Position numbers and translations under genes: made by a program
In this document: positions 1 to 12,600 of the stretch, one piece after another
How the letters are laid out: each line of letters opens with the position of its first letter
How positions within the stretch are numbered: position 1 is the stretch's first letter
The notes under the pieces: generated by a model
The model's input: only the letters and a program-made list of their open reading frames with translations
Database searches by the model: none
Told to the model about the DNA's origin: nothing
Source of the DNA: Zygaena filipendulae
Taxonomy: Eukaryota; Arthropoda; Insecta; Lepidoptera; Zygaenidae
Direction: 5' to 3'
NCBI GenBank assembly: GCA_907165275.2
Contig: OU015674.1
Location: forward strand, 1,550,001 to 1,614,000
Length of the DNA stretch: 64,000 nucleotides

Positions 1-1180
1 TCCACGTCGTTAGGGGTACAAAAAAGGACAAACCAATCAAAGGATACATTATTCCCGTATTCCCGCGGGAACATCGAAATTACCGCCGGTGCAACCATGG
101 GGGATCGATTGACCATTAGTAGGTATGTTATAAAATTTAAATGTCAGTGGAGGGCCTAGCGAGGCCGTCTCCACAACAAATCTTTCAGCTACCCACGCAA
201 ATCAACCAACACAGCGCACACTACAGTCATATCCTGACTTACGTAACTCGTAACACCTACGAGACCAAAACCTACGAGTAATATTGAAAGCAAAACGAGT
301 CCAAGACCGACCACAAAATGACATCATCACGCCATCTCCGTATTAGGCAGCAACCCACTTGCGAGTTACCTATTCAATGAAACACGTTTGTCATACGGTG
401 AAACGACCTTACATGGGATGTATGATGACATAACAACAAAAATGCTGTGCCCATTTGCATTTATAATAATTAATGAGAAAATTCTGTCATCGATGCAAAT
501 AAATTTAGTTCAAACGAGATAAGAACTTAGTTATATGCCTACCCTGTGGAGTTACCTATTAACAACTAGGTAATAGGCTAGTTTCCTGGGTAAAAAAATC
601 AAAATTCTATTTAGTCCGTCAGTTAGATAATAAAAAAATAAAAGACACGTATTTTTTGCTTTTTTAAAATAATGGAAATATGCATAGATAAAGCGCATTA
701 AAGTTTAGGGTGGGGGACTCGTGATGTCACAGCTCGCTATAACGTGCGAACAAACTGTTGCGAGGCGTGACGTCATGTGAAATTTCGACTTGATATATCT
801 CCGTTATTTTTTGGTTACATAAAAAATAAAAAAATACGTGTCCAATATTTTTTAATAATTTACAAAACGGACTAAAAAAGAAAATTTAGGAAACTAGCCT
901 ATTATAATCTATACTAATATAATAAACAGAAAATATTCGATTTTTTGTATGTTTGTTTATTTAAAATTGATAAACTCAAAATACTGTACCGATTTTGAGA
1001 ATTCTTTTACTTTTAGCATGGACCAATTAAATTTAATTAGTCCATGACTTTTAGCTACCTACTAGTATATTATATCTATTATTATACGTAGAATATCTGT
1101 GCTTATAGGAAACTACAGGAACTTCCAAAGGGTACTCTGAAATTAGCGCGATTGAAACCGTGGGGGATCAACAGCTAGCA
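1..1180 (+). repeat. Helitron-like relics around a MITE-A copy
   Basis: 1-120 keeps the CCCGCGGGAAC...AAATTACCGC end of the Lep1-like repeat. 908-1178 runs from TCTATACTAATAT to a decayed hairpin and CAGCTAG. Between them, 121-570 shows nothing I can identify. Confidence 0.55.
571..906 (+). mobile_element. MITE-A copy 1
   Basis: Begins AATAGGCTAGTTTCC and ends GGAAACTAGCCTATT. Inside it TTTAGTCCGTC faces GACGGACTA-type sequence, with paired ACACGTATTTTT boxes and a central GTGACGTCA-like palindrome. Confidence 0.75.
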
Positions 1181-1186
1181 TAAGTT

Positions 1187-1849
1187 AAAATAAAAAGTTC
1201 AGGAGGACGATGAAAGGCTTAACGATACAAGTCAATGGCACAATAAATCTGTTTACATAGTAGCTTCCAACTCCCACCGTCCGGTCATTCACACGGCAGA
1301 CTTTATATTTAGACACAAGTACATCTTAATTAGTTAATCTCGATTCTCGACATAATAATACGTATATAAAAACAAATAAAAATCTATAAATAACTAAAAT
1401 TGCAATCTTCTTCATTCAAATCCTTGTTCAAATCACATTCCTATATGCTTATGTTACTCTTTGAATCACACGATTTTGAAACTGAAACGTGCACAAACCT
1501 ACATAGGTACCTTGTAAAATAGTTGCCGATTTCACTAAGTGACCTAGCGCCATCTGTTCTTGTTACAATTAAACCACTTTTGATAAAAATATTTATTTAT
1601 AATTCAGGCAGGCAGTTGAATTGAATTGAACAATATTGATTCTAACACGTTAATAAAAACACGTTAAATAAACAAATTCATTTATTTATCTAATTATATA
1701 TTTTAAGAACTAAAACAATATTTCATATTTTTGCATCGGGTAACTATAAAAATTATAAACTTCGTTCACAATACAAAATATTTCTAACATTTATCATAAT
1801 TAAATACAAAACAGATAAAATAAAATTTTATATCATACAAACTAATTAG
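1187..1849. other. AT-rich intergenic, nothing recognised
   Basis: No coding pattern or clear repeat seen apart from short AT-rich runs. Confidence 0.5.
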
Positions 1850-2098
1850 CTATTTTAGTATTACAACAATGCTATGAATCATCTTACAGTAGTGTAGCGA
1901 AGCGTTGTTTTTTAACCGACTTCTTATAACGTTTCTGAGCTGATTCCACCCGTCAGTTACTACGTCTGTACGAGTATTTATTTTCAAATCAATGCTGAGA
2001 TCAAATAAGAATTTTAAATGGTTACACGTTTTTCTCTTCGTTTCATTATCAACGGTAATTTCAATGTGGAGCACCCCTAATGTTTGTGACGAAGACAA
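1850..2098 (-). pseudogene. exon-like ORF of unknown identity
   Basis: An 82-codon open stretch ends with TAG and contains LHIEITVDNETKRKTCNHLK and TDVVTDGWNQLRNVIRSRLK. A pyrimidine-rich run followed by CATTAG just inside its upstream end would serve as a splice acceptor. A TTTATT (AATAAA on this strand) lies about 170 bases downstream. The amino-acid composition looks coding, but I recognise no family and see no upstream exon. It may be a terminal exon, a decayed exon or chance. Confidence 0.22.
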
Positions 2099-2099
2099 T

Positions 2100-3970
2100 A
2101 TAAGAAGAAATATTAAAAAAAAAAACTAAATATAAAAATTTCGCATAGTTTTTCAGCACTATTTTGCGACTAATTGTAGGTGTCGAAATTTACAGAAACA
2201 ACCAATTTGGTAGTTATTTGCATATTTTGATCACTAAATCGTTTAGCTAGTTATTAATAAAAACAACAACGCAGCGCTTCGCTCCGCTTTGAGTGTAGCG
2301 TAAACTTAACCTATATGTTTTTGTTAAATTAACACTAAGCTACATCTAGCGTGGTATATAAACCAGTTTTGAAGTTAGGGGTGAGCGAACAGACAAACAG
2401 GTGGGTCATATTTTATCGCGCACGCTCACCAAACTTGAGATAATGTGATGATTTTCGAGGCGAACTTTTACGTGGATACGTCACATCACGGAGCGTGACG
2501 TACTTCGTGTATACTCTTCTTCGGGTATACTCTCGGTGGGCGGTCTTACTTCAGAGAGTACCTATTGGCTGCCAAAATTTTCTTTTCTACCGCGTTGTCT
2601 TATTTTAAAGGAATGTCAACTAAGTTAACTATACGATTAATAAATACACATTATTATTAATTAAAATACTGGAACACACATGAACGTACAATGATATTGA
2701 AATAAAAAAGAGGTTTACTTCGTATGATTGTGTCAAGTCACTAACGATTAACGGAGCCGAGGTGATCGTACAATATATGACAACATGACGTAAGTATGTA
2801 TACTTTTTATTTGAATATCATTGGGAACGTAATACATATAACTATACAACGTGTAACTCTACAAGTGGAATAAAATTTCACAACACTTGCGGATACAAGA
2901 ATTTGTGGGTTCTGGAAATAATCAGTTCATTTTTGCAGTCAGTCTGAACAGTCCCTTGATTTTTTTTTTTATATTAATTGACAAAGATATTTTCGTTGCA
3001 TGTGTAGTTTAACTAACGAACATTGTTAAAATAAGTTTCAACACAGCAAAGTTAATTAAATAGTTTTCCGGGATTTTTCGCTATTTAATATTGGATTCGA
3101 GGTTTTTTTTTTTATTTGTTTTTTGTGGTTAAAATAATTGCATGATTTTCCACAACATATCCACCTAAGTACCTACACATTCATAAACCTCTAATTTTTT
3201 ATCGCTTAATTTACACGTTGTATAGAGTCCTTTTGTCAACACCCTTGGAAGACAGACTTTACTGACAAATAGTTTTTGTATAAATAAACAAAAAACAGAC
3301 AAACACAACAACAATTAGTAAACATCACCGAAGCGTTGACGTAACCAGGATTAAAACTCATAATAGCAACTTCATAATTATTATATTTATTATTAAAAGC
3401 ACACGCAATCAATAATTTCTGCTAGCAATATAAATCTGGTTTTCCTATGCTAAATTTATGTTCCTAAAATTTATGATAGCAAATAAATTAAAATCTCGTT
3501 GAAGAATTATAAAAGATATAACTTAAATCTACTAAAAAATAAGGAACTTCGTTCCAAAAACTATTGCTCACAGCTATCATAAAGCTATATAATTTGTATA
3601 TTCTTGTCAATTTATTTAATTCGTGTCTTGTGTAATACAACAAAAAATTATGGCTATCAGCTACCGTCACATTCTGGACATATTCAGTTGTATAATTATA
3701 CTTATTTTATTTGATTTATGTATAAAATCGTGTTTATTTTTCAGCCGGCCGCTTACTGAAACAAACGATTCACATGTTATATAAATTAAACTTATCCAAG
3801 ACGGTTACAGCTACTGCGGAGACCAGTTGGAGCAAGTGGTGGACGTACCGCGCCAGTTTTCTGATGTCGAAAATATAGGTGCTTATTTCCCATAATATTC
3901 TAGTTACAGCCAATTTTTAACATAACCTAAATAAATACAATGTATGGTGGGTTTATAAAAAGATCTAATA
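2100..3970. other. AT-rich intergenic, nothing firm
   Basis: Only short chance ORFs. A TATATAAA box at about 2352 and a cluster of GTGACGTA/TACGTCAC motifs at 2470-2510 are visible, but no associated gene is. Confidence 0.45.
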
Positions 3971-3974
3971 TGGC

Positions 3975-4560
3975 ATAGTAGCTTTTTCCCGCGGCTCCGC
4001 TCGCGTAAATATAGATTTTGCCAACCAATTAATTCCCTATCCCTCGGGAATAGTATGAATTTTTGGATGAAAATTGTACCGTGTCCTTTTCTCTTTCGTC
4101 TTACATGGTTTATTGGTTAAGGCATTAAAGCGTAACAAACAAACTCACATTCACACTTATAATACCTATTACTTTGGGTGCCACGCGGTTTCATAGGCAT
4201 TAATTTCGGAGTTCCCGCAGGCATTCCGGGATAAAAGTATCCTGTGTTCTCTTCTGTACCTCTTACAACGTAGGTATGTATGCAATGTATGTAGGTATGC
4301 AAAATTTCATTATAATCGATTGAGTATTTAAGGCGTGACAAACTCATATTCGCATTTATGCATCTACTAGCTGTGCCCCGCGGTTTCACCCGCGGAATTT
4401 CGGAGATCGCGCAGGAATTTGAATTTTCAAAAATCCTTTCTTAGCGGATGCCTACGTCATTACAACTATCTGTATGTCAAATTTCAGCGAAATCCTTTCA
4501 GTAGTATCGGCTGCGCGTTGATAGATGAGTCAGGCCGGTTTGCCTTTTATATATTTAGAT
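3975..4560 (-). repeat. three head-to-tail Helitron-like fragments
   Basis: Three decayed copies in reverse orientation. The best starts ACTAGCTGTGCCCCGCGG at about 4366, followed by the CCGCGG hairpin partner and GAATTT; the 4180 and 3985 copies are more decayed. Confidence 0.6.
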
Positions 4561-4714
4561 TCCCATACTGAACCGAGTTGTTGGCCCCTCTACATTGTTT
4601 GGTAGTTCCCTGAATTCGGTCAAACATCGACTCTCAACATGTCTCAGTTAGCACGTGAAACTTTCTGGGTCCCAGTAACTACTTTTTTCTTTCTGGGTTT
4701 TTGGGTTCATTTTG

Positions 4715-4720
4715 TTTATT
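4715..4720 (-). terminator. candidate mon2 polyadenylation signal
   Basis: AATAAA on the minus strand about 250 bases after the mon2 stop. Several TTTATT runs nearby mean the site actually used is uncertain. Confidence 0.3.
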
Positions 4721-4968
4721 CTTGTTTTACTCTTTTAACTTAGCACCTGTTTAAACGCGTTTGATTCACCTCTAGAAGATAACAATAATTGTGTACTGTT
4801 AAGCTGCAATGTATCTTGTGTTTGTTATATTGTTGTCAGTTTGGTGAATCAATTAAATAAATAAATAAATTGTTTGTGAGTGTGTGAGCAGCTCACCCGG
4901 GCGGGGGGGGTGGCGACTCGCGGCTAGAGGCGCGTGCTCTATATGTGTATGGTGTAGAGCACTCGGCG

Positions 4969-5093
4969 CTAGAGCGGCGCGGCGAGCGGCGCGGCGAGCA
5001 GCGCGCCGAACTGCAGCAGCGCCTCGCGCAGCGCCGCGCCCGCGTCCGCCGCGCGCCGCCGCCCCGCCAGCCCCACCAGCGACGGGTACACGC
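4969..5093 (-). CDS. mon2: mon2 exon 38 (stop codon)
   Basis: [20 protein letters not shown] then [20 protein letters not shown] and TAG at 4971-4969, entered in phase 1. Aligns with LYP.LV.......S..V..AL.EAL..F...L..P at the MON2 C-terminus. The terminal GC-rich repeats (GGCGCGGCGAG) encode the [10 protein letters not shown] tail. Confidence 0.88.
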
Positions 5094-8000
5094 CTCAACA
5101 CGAACACACACGCATGCACACAGTCATATAAGTTATACATGAAACGGACATAGATAAGCAATAGTGTGTTAACCCACAATGGAGAAATTTAGAGTAAATC
5201 GTGTTTTAAAATTAGAGCGCCATTTTCTGTCAACATTTTTTATGTTCAATATTTAGTTACACACTTAAACAATGTAATAAGATAAACACATAATTAAAAA
5301 ACGTCCCCTAACTCTCAATAAATCGTTCTGAATAGGTAACTTAATTTTGTGGGTTTATCTGCGTCCAAATACCGTGCCGTGGTTTGTACTTTGTATTATT
5401 GTGTTTTTGATATTTTAGTTTATGACGTCACTTCGCTGGTCGTCCTGTATACCAATCAACCTTGTTTGTCTCACATTGGATGAGCAATAGTGTGTTAACC
5501 CACACTGGAGCTATTTTGAGTTAATCGTATTTTAAAATTATAGGATTATTTTGTGTCAACCATTTTTTTATGTTCAACATTTTTTTGGTATTTTAACAAT
5601 GTAATAAGGTAAATACATAATTAAAAAACGTTCTACAACTCTCAGTAAAGCGTTCTGTATCAATTACCTAATTTAATGGGTTAACATGTTTTTGCTTATC
5701 GGCGTCCATATTGGGAACGAATTCGCTTTTTCGAGCTATATTAAAAAAAAGATAAAAAAAATTCAGTTCTAATTGTTGGTATGCACTCACTTTTGACGTC
5801 ACGCGGTAAGCGACTATCATAAAAGACAAATATGAGCTAAATTTTTTTTTTTTAACTTTCTGTTTGCAAAAAACATTTTTTTTAATTACTTTCTATATGG
5901 CGAAAATTAAGTAGTATGGGTATGTTCCTTAACCTCTTTTTCTTTTTTAAACTACATTATCTTTTTCAACAATTAGTGCTCCCATCTCACCGATCAGCTT
6001 GTGCCAGGCGGCCGCGTCCACCTTCCCGGGAGGCGCCTTCTTCATGGACTCGGTGAGCGTCGCTATCGCTTTCAGAACGAACGATATCTCCGACAGCTGG
6101 TGCCTGAAAACACACAACCAGTATGAGCGATTGTGTATATCTAACTTTTGGTTACTATAACTTCTTTGGTTGTTTTGTGATTATTTGATCGTGTTTAGAT
6201 AACTACGTTGATTTTGGTTGATTGCTAAAAATTTTAGGTGTCGAAATGTGTACATACATATATATTGTAATCGCAAAACCGATTCAAACCGAAAAATATT
6301 ATGTACGTGGATACATAAGCACGTTGAATGACAAAATAATAATAATAAGTTTAATAATAAGTTTATTCAACAGGTAAATTTAAAGTAAACTAGAACATGA
6401 CTGGGATCTCCTTTTAAGTATAACAATACCTGTCAATAACCAATGCAAATAAGTCGCCTAACCTAAAATTAAGGATCGCATGATCGCATCGTCTGTCACG
6501 TAGAATCATCCAATCAAGAGTGCAACTTTTCTTGACCATGAGACATGAAGATTCGATCCTTAGTTTTTTTTATCGATAACGATCATAGATTGTCAACTTG
6601 GCTAAGGGGGCAGGCGTGCACCTACCTGGTGAGCGGCTCGTCGTCGTCCTCATCCCTGGTGTACTTGGAGACCACCTCCTGGAAGCGGTCCAGCAGCGCG
6701 GCGATCGCCAACGGGTCCGTATCGGCTGGCAAAATATCATGCTCTTACATTTTTCTGTTTCAGAGAATTTTTCATGGCAAAACTACAATAGGCTATTTGA
6801 GTAATTTTTTTTAGTCCGTCTTGTGGGTTAATAAAAAATATTCGACACGTATTTTTTCTTTTTTTTCCTAATCAAAAAATAACGGCGATACATTGAGTTG
6901 AAATTTCGCGTGACGTCACTAACCAGTGCAGTTTGTATGACGGCTTGTAGCGGTAAGTGACGTCACGAGCCCCCACCCTAAACTTTAATGCGCTATATCT
7001 CTGTGTATTTTCATTTATTTGAAAAACCCAAAATACGTGTCTAATGATTTTTAATTTTCTAACTGACGCGGACGGACTAATTAGAATTTTGTATTTCAAA
7101 AGTCGTCAACATCCCTATAATAAAATAAAGACAATGTGAATGTGTTTGTATGTTTGTTACGCTTTTACGCCTTTTTCGGTTACACATTATCAGGGGTAGA
7201 TGAAGCATCTGTGTTAGTATTACCTCAGAGTAAATATACTACGTATTACTATATAGTACATTTTCTATCTCCGAGCGTACTTCCGTAGTATCTAAATGTA
7301 CGAGTTGTGTTCAAGCGTAATTTGATTGTATATATCGTGCCGGCTTGTTTGTTAGACTGTTAAATTTCTATTGTATTTTTGTGGCAGTTGATTTTCCGAA
7401 TTAAAAAAAAATCCATGAGTACTTTAGTTGTAGCCAAGCGTACTTTAGTTGTGCCAACGCGTTTTTAATGAGGTCTCCTCATTAGAGGCAACTCACAATC
7501 GACTTCGGTCATCGACTGCACGTCCTCGAGCATGGAGTACTGCAGCAGCGTCTCGAAGCAGGCGCGCGCGAACTCCTCACGCTCGCGCAGCTCCAGCTCG
7601 TGGGCTGAAGGGGTAAAGATTTGATTGTCATGTCAACATCAACCGACTCATCTCGCCCACTACTGGACAAAGACTTCCTCCAAGGATACTACTTCCCTTA
7701 TCGAAATGGGACCACAACCTTCAGGTCGTCGGACGAATGATGATTTAAATAAGACTAAACAGATAGCTTTGGCTGACTTAGATTCGATGCGGTTTAGGGC
7801 GGAAAAGTGCTCGAATCCTTTTTAATGTCAATTAATATAGGACCGTATTACGTCACATCACAACAATTAAGTATATTAATTGAAAAAAAAATCTTAAATA
7901 GAAATAAACGAGTACAAGTTTAAAAAAAAATAGAACAGCAATATCAAAGGTGTTAAAAATGGGGTTGAGAGTCTTTAATCGAATTATCACGAAAATATGA

Positions 8001-9663
8001 ATTGTGGACAACGTAGACGCAAATTCTTACACCATCTATTGTAATTTGAACCTTCCACGCAGCGTGTAAAGTCGATATTACAATGGACAAAATGTTATAG
8101 TGAGCTTATAACGAAGACGTTGTTTTTAAAGAGATGATGTTATAGGGCTTGATGTGTGCAGAGTGGGTGGTGCAGTGTGCAGTGCGCAGTGTGCTGGGTA
8201 CCGACCGGCGGCGCGGTGCACGGAGCCGCGCCGCACCAGCGCCAGCAGCGGGCGCAGGCGGCGCGCCGGCACGCGCGGCTCGCCGCGCAGCACCTCGTCG
8301 CGCACCACCGCCACCAGTTCGCGCGACACCGCGAACCTGGGGGGGGCACACGGGCCGACGCGACGTCAGAGACAACCCGCACGGTGCGGCTCAGGTCAAG
8401 CGCCGCTGCGGTATGTTACATACAAAAATGCGTTGCGGCCACTCGGCGCCATCGGAGTCGAGACGAGACGGGGGGGAGTAAGCGGCTCTCTGTTGTTTGT
8501 CCTGTTCTGTCACGTAGAGATGGGCATGCCTACTCTTTTTGTCGCCGCTGCGGCGAAATGGCTTGGGCTGCGGCGCCGCAACGCATCGTGTGGGTTGGCA
8601 CTCACAAACGTACCTCGTCGGAACTGCAGCCGCAGCCGGAGGCGGATGGTGGTGGAATTCAAATTCAAATGGTTTTTTATCGTAAAAATAGGTATGTGCA
8701 CTATGTTCCACTATGTTTTGCCTATGGGACATACAATATATTTTATTTAGGAGGGACAAAAAGGAATTTGGTCAAATGACTTACGGCGGTTCAAACATGA
8801 ACGTCTCCAGCACCTCGGGCAGAGCGCTCCAGAACTCCTCGTACGCGTCGGGCTCCTCCCGCGCCAGGGGCAGGCCCGTGGCTAATACCTGGTAAACACG
8901 AGAACTCTTCGACACACGCACCTTTATCTGGCACTGATGCTGTACAATTATATTGTACTACTTTATGTAGTTAAAGAACTCGAATCAACTTACATCTAAA
9001 GATAATGTGCCAAAAATACTACTGTTACTGTTAGGTGTTTTCTTTTTATATTATACTAGCTGTGCCCCGCGGTTTCACTAGCGGTATTTTCGGAGTAAAA
9101 GAATTTCGGGATAAAAAGTACCTTATCACTCGTCAGGACTACCGTAGCTTTCTATAAGCGAAAGAATTTTCAAAATCGGTTCGGTAGATGGTCTGGTTTA
9201 AAATAAATTACAAAGATTGCAGTGCCCTACGGGGCTTCATGTTGTTTAACTTTAACGTCATTGTACATGCCTATTATGAACACAAAATATACCTTTGAAT
9301 TCGAATATTTTTTCCAGGATCAATGAAACCGATTTTTGGACAGTAACGAGACTAGCGTCCGCTTGAAGCGGCGAGTCCGCTCGGCCATTAGGTATTTCAC
9401 GTCATTGTAAAGTGTGTCTGTAGTGCACGTCTTTAAAAACCGATATTTGAATGTCTTTTTACCTTTCCCGTGTCGGACTAGGGTCGATAAACCTTCCAAT
9501 ACCTGCAGTAGCAGCGTGGCGACCTGCGACGCGTCGTCCGACAGCTCGTCGCCCGCGCCCGCCCGCCCGCCGCGCCGCGCCGCCGCGTGCAGCGCCTGCG
9601 ACGCAACGCACGCACGCACGCTCAGCACGCACACGCACACACACACACGCACACACACACACG

Positions 9664-9695
<32 letters not shown>

Positions 9696-12600
9696 CACAC
9701 ACGCACACACACACACACACACACATGCATAAAGACGGAACCACACTTGTGTGTCGTGTCGTGTTGTGTCGCGACTCGCGACAGAAGCATATCGGTTTCA
9801 TACATTTAGTATGGTTATAATAATAATAATAATAATCCACTTCACAACACACAGATCTACTCGATTCCACACTGAGCTATAAGCTTGTGTCGTGGAAACC
9901 AAGCGAACGTGGTATATACTACACATATTATTACATATATATTATACTACATCCTATCACTTTTGAATTTCAACACCAATTATCGCTCTCGACGTCCCAA
10001 TACCTTCTCACTTCGGATATTCACTAACAACACATCTTTTTACAATCCAGTTGTACGGATGTGTCGCCAATACAATGAACTCGTCGCTTAAGGTGCAGAT
10101 GTGGACGTTTTTAATTGTAACCTCCGTCGCACTTGCTAATTGTGGTTCTATTTTTTCTGAGATCCATAAATATCAAATAAATTTAAATATTACTTTGTAC
10201 ATTGCTCGATATTTTTAGTCTTTCTAGGTATGCATATCTCTGGTTTGTGATCGGAACATATAATAATACACTATAATAAGTAAAAATTGTAATGGCTACA
10301 ATCTGTTTTGTGTACTTAAATAAATAAATACTATAGATATATACATATATACACACCCAGACTGGAAAATGGAACCCTGTGTTCATCACACAAAGTCCAC
10401 CCCCACCGGGAATCGAACCCGGAACCTCTTGATTAGTGGGCAGGCATGGTGACCATTGCGCCAACTATTATTTTCGGTCAGTGTCCTTAGAGCGGTCTTG
10501 AGGCGGCACGTGATTTTTTTGCCGTTTTTGTAGATATGGAACGCATCGTGCGCGAGTCAGACTCACACTTGGCTAGTTTTCTTTGTAAAGGACTAACATA
10601 CTGACGACCCGATTAGCGCAGAGGTCACCATGCCTACCCGTTAATCAAGGGGTTCCGGGTTCGATTCCCGGTGGGGGTGGACTTTGTGTGATGAGCACAG
10701 GATTCCATTTTCCAGTCTGGCTGTGTTTTTATATATCTATAGTATTGAGTATAATATATAAGTAATTCTATGTTTGCTTGGTTTCCACGACACAAGCTAA
10801 TAATTAATAGCTTACTGTGGCATCAAGTAGATCTGTGTGTTGTGATGTGGATTATTATTATACTGTACCAGAGAATAAGAGCGTACAATCACATAAATAT
10901 TACCTCCCTCAACGAGATCCTAGATCCGCGCCTGGAGATCGATTTTTGAATCGCTCGAATATCTTAAGTGAAATCAATTCACATGTGAAATTCAATTCAT
11001 CGAATCCCATTTTGTCACATTTTTGAATCATTCGAATACGGTGTTGCTGTTTTCTGAAACTCCTTTAGATTTGTTTCATTTGACGCAGAATATTTAAAAA
11101 CCGGAAGGTAACTTTCATAGATTTTCATAAAACGGTACTTAATCGTACTTAAAACGAAACGTTCTTGATGTTTTCAAACTATCAATCAGTGAAAATGACA
11201 TTATGCCACTAAACGTCAAACTTTCGATCGATGAATTCAAATAAGTTGTTGATTGTATATTGTTGATTATAGTAGTTAGGTGTGTAAATATTTTTTAATT
11301 GCTTAGTTCTTTTTTTAATTTTGGAAATCTCATGATTTCAAAATGTATCGGTTTTTTTTTTAATTCAATCGCGTTGCTTTGTCTATCAAGTCACACATTG
11401 TCATTGGCACAATTACTTAAAATTGCCATTCAATAAAAAAGAAGAAGAAGAAGAAGAGTGGTCCGACCCACTCGTTGCAGAATTCACGTGCAATGAAATT
11501 TCAAAAATACAATTTCACGCATTCGCATGCGAATCTTGCGATTCCGTGTGTGAATAGCAATTCGAGCGATTCAAAAATCGATCTCTTGAGACGGTTCCAG
11601 ATGTGTAAGCAAATTCTAAATTCTTTCAGGTCATGGAGTTTTTTAAAAAATGTTTGCAATAGAAGCGTCAATAGAATTTTTTATTGATTGATTTTATTTT
11701 AGGAATTTAAATTTTGTAAGGTTCGTCTCACTGTAGCGAAAATATCAGTGTTGTTAATAGTTGCTAATAAAAAAGTGTCGGGCAAACACGACAGATGTCA
11801 CTGGCTCGTAAACGAACGAGCTATCGTTGTGTTCCCCGACTCCGGTCGGATATAGATTGTTGTACCACCTCTAAAGTCAAATTCAAATCAAATTCAAATT
11901 CAAAATCATTTATTCAATTTTTGAACACTCATCGATAAAGATATCGAAAAGTGTCATAACAAAAATCGAAAGTCGAAACTATAAATTTGAATGGGCATGT
12001 TGACTAATTTTTATTTTTTAGTCCGTCTTGTAGATTATTAAAAAATATTGGACACGTATTTTTTCTTTTTTTACGTAATCAAAAAATAACGGCGATATAT
12101 TGAGTTGAAATTTCGCGTGACGTCACTATTCTGACAGTTTTTATGGCGGTTTTGCGGTTAGTGACGTCACTACCTCCTCATCCTAAACTTTAAAGCGGTT
12201 TATCTCTGTATATTTTAATTTATTTAAAAAAGCAAAAAATACGTGTCTATTGTTTTTTTATTTTCTAACTGACGGACTAATTAGAATTTTGATTTTCAAT
12301 AGTAGTCAACATCCCTATTCTAATCGACGCGGCCGTTGCTCGACGCGCCCGTCGGGCGAATTTCTACTCATTGTTATCAATGTATCGCCGTTATTTTTTG
12401 ATTAGGTACGTAAAAAAAGAGAATACGTGTCCAATATTTTTTATCTACACGACAGACTAAAAAAAAAACTAGTCAAGTAGCCAATTTAGGGGCACGGTTG
12501 TACACTGTACAGCCCCTACTGAGGTAAAAAAAGGTTTTAAAAACGGTATTTGGGTTTCTTTATTTGTTGCCGCTGTATGTGTCGGACAATATCACCTTGA

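Noticed and set aside
4884..5179. GC-rich ORFs on the plus strand and in other minus frames
   Set aside because: Shadows of mon2 exon 38. The same holds for plus-strand ORFs opposite exons 4, 8, 16, 22, 23, 28, 30, 31 and 34.
8154..8779. Plus-strand ORFs of about 200 codons
   Set aside because: They overlap exon 34 antisense and its intron, have no conserved motifs and reflect local GC content.
9414..9870. His/Thr or Cys/Val repeat ORFs
   Set aside because: Translations of the CA/GT microsatellite.
10618..10690. tRNA gene
   Set aside because: It has polymerase III boxes but no full cloverleaf, and the sequence continues into a repeated SINE body seen four times.
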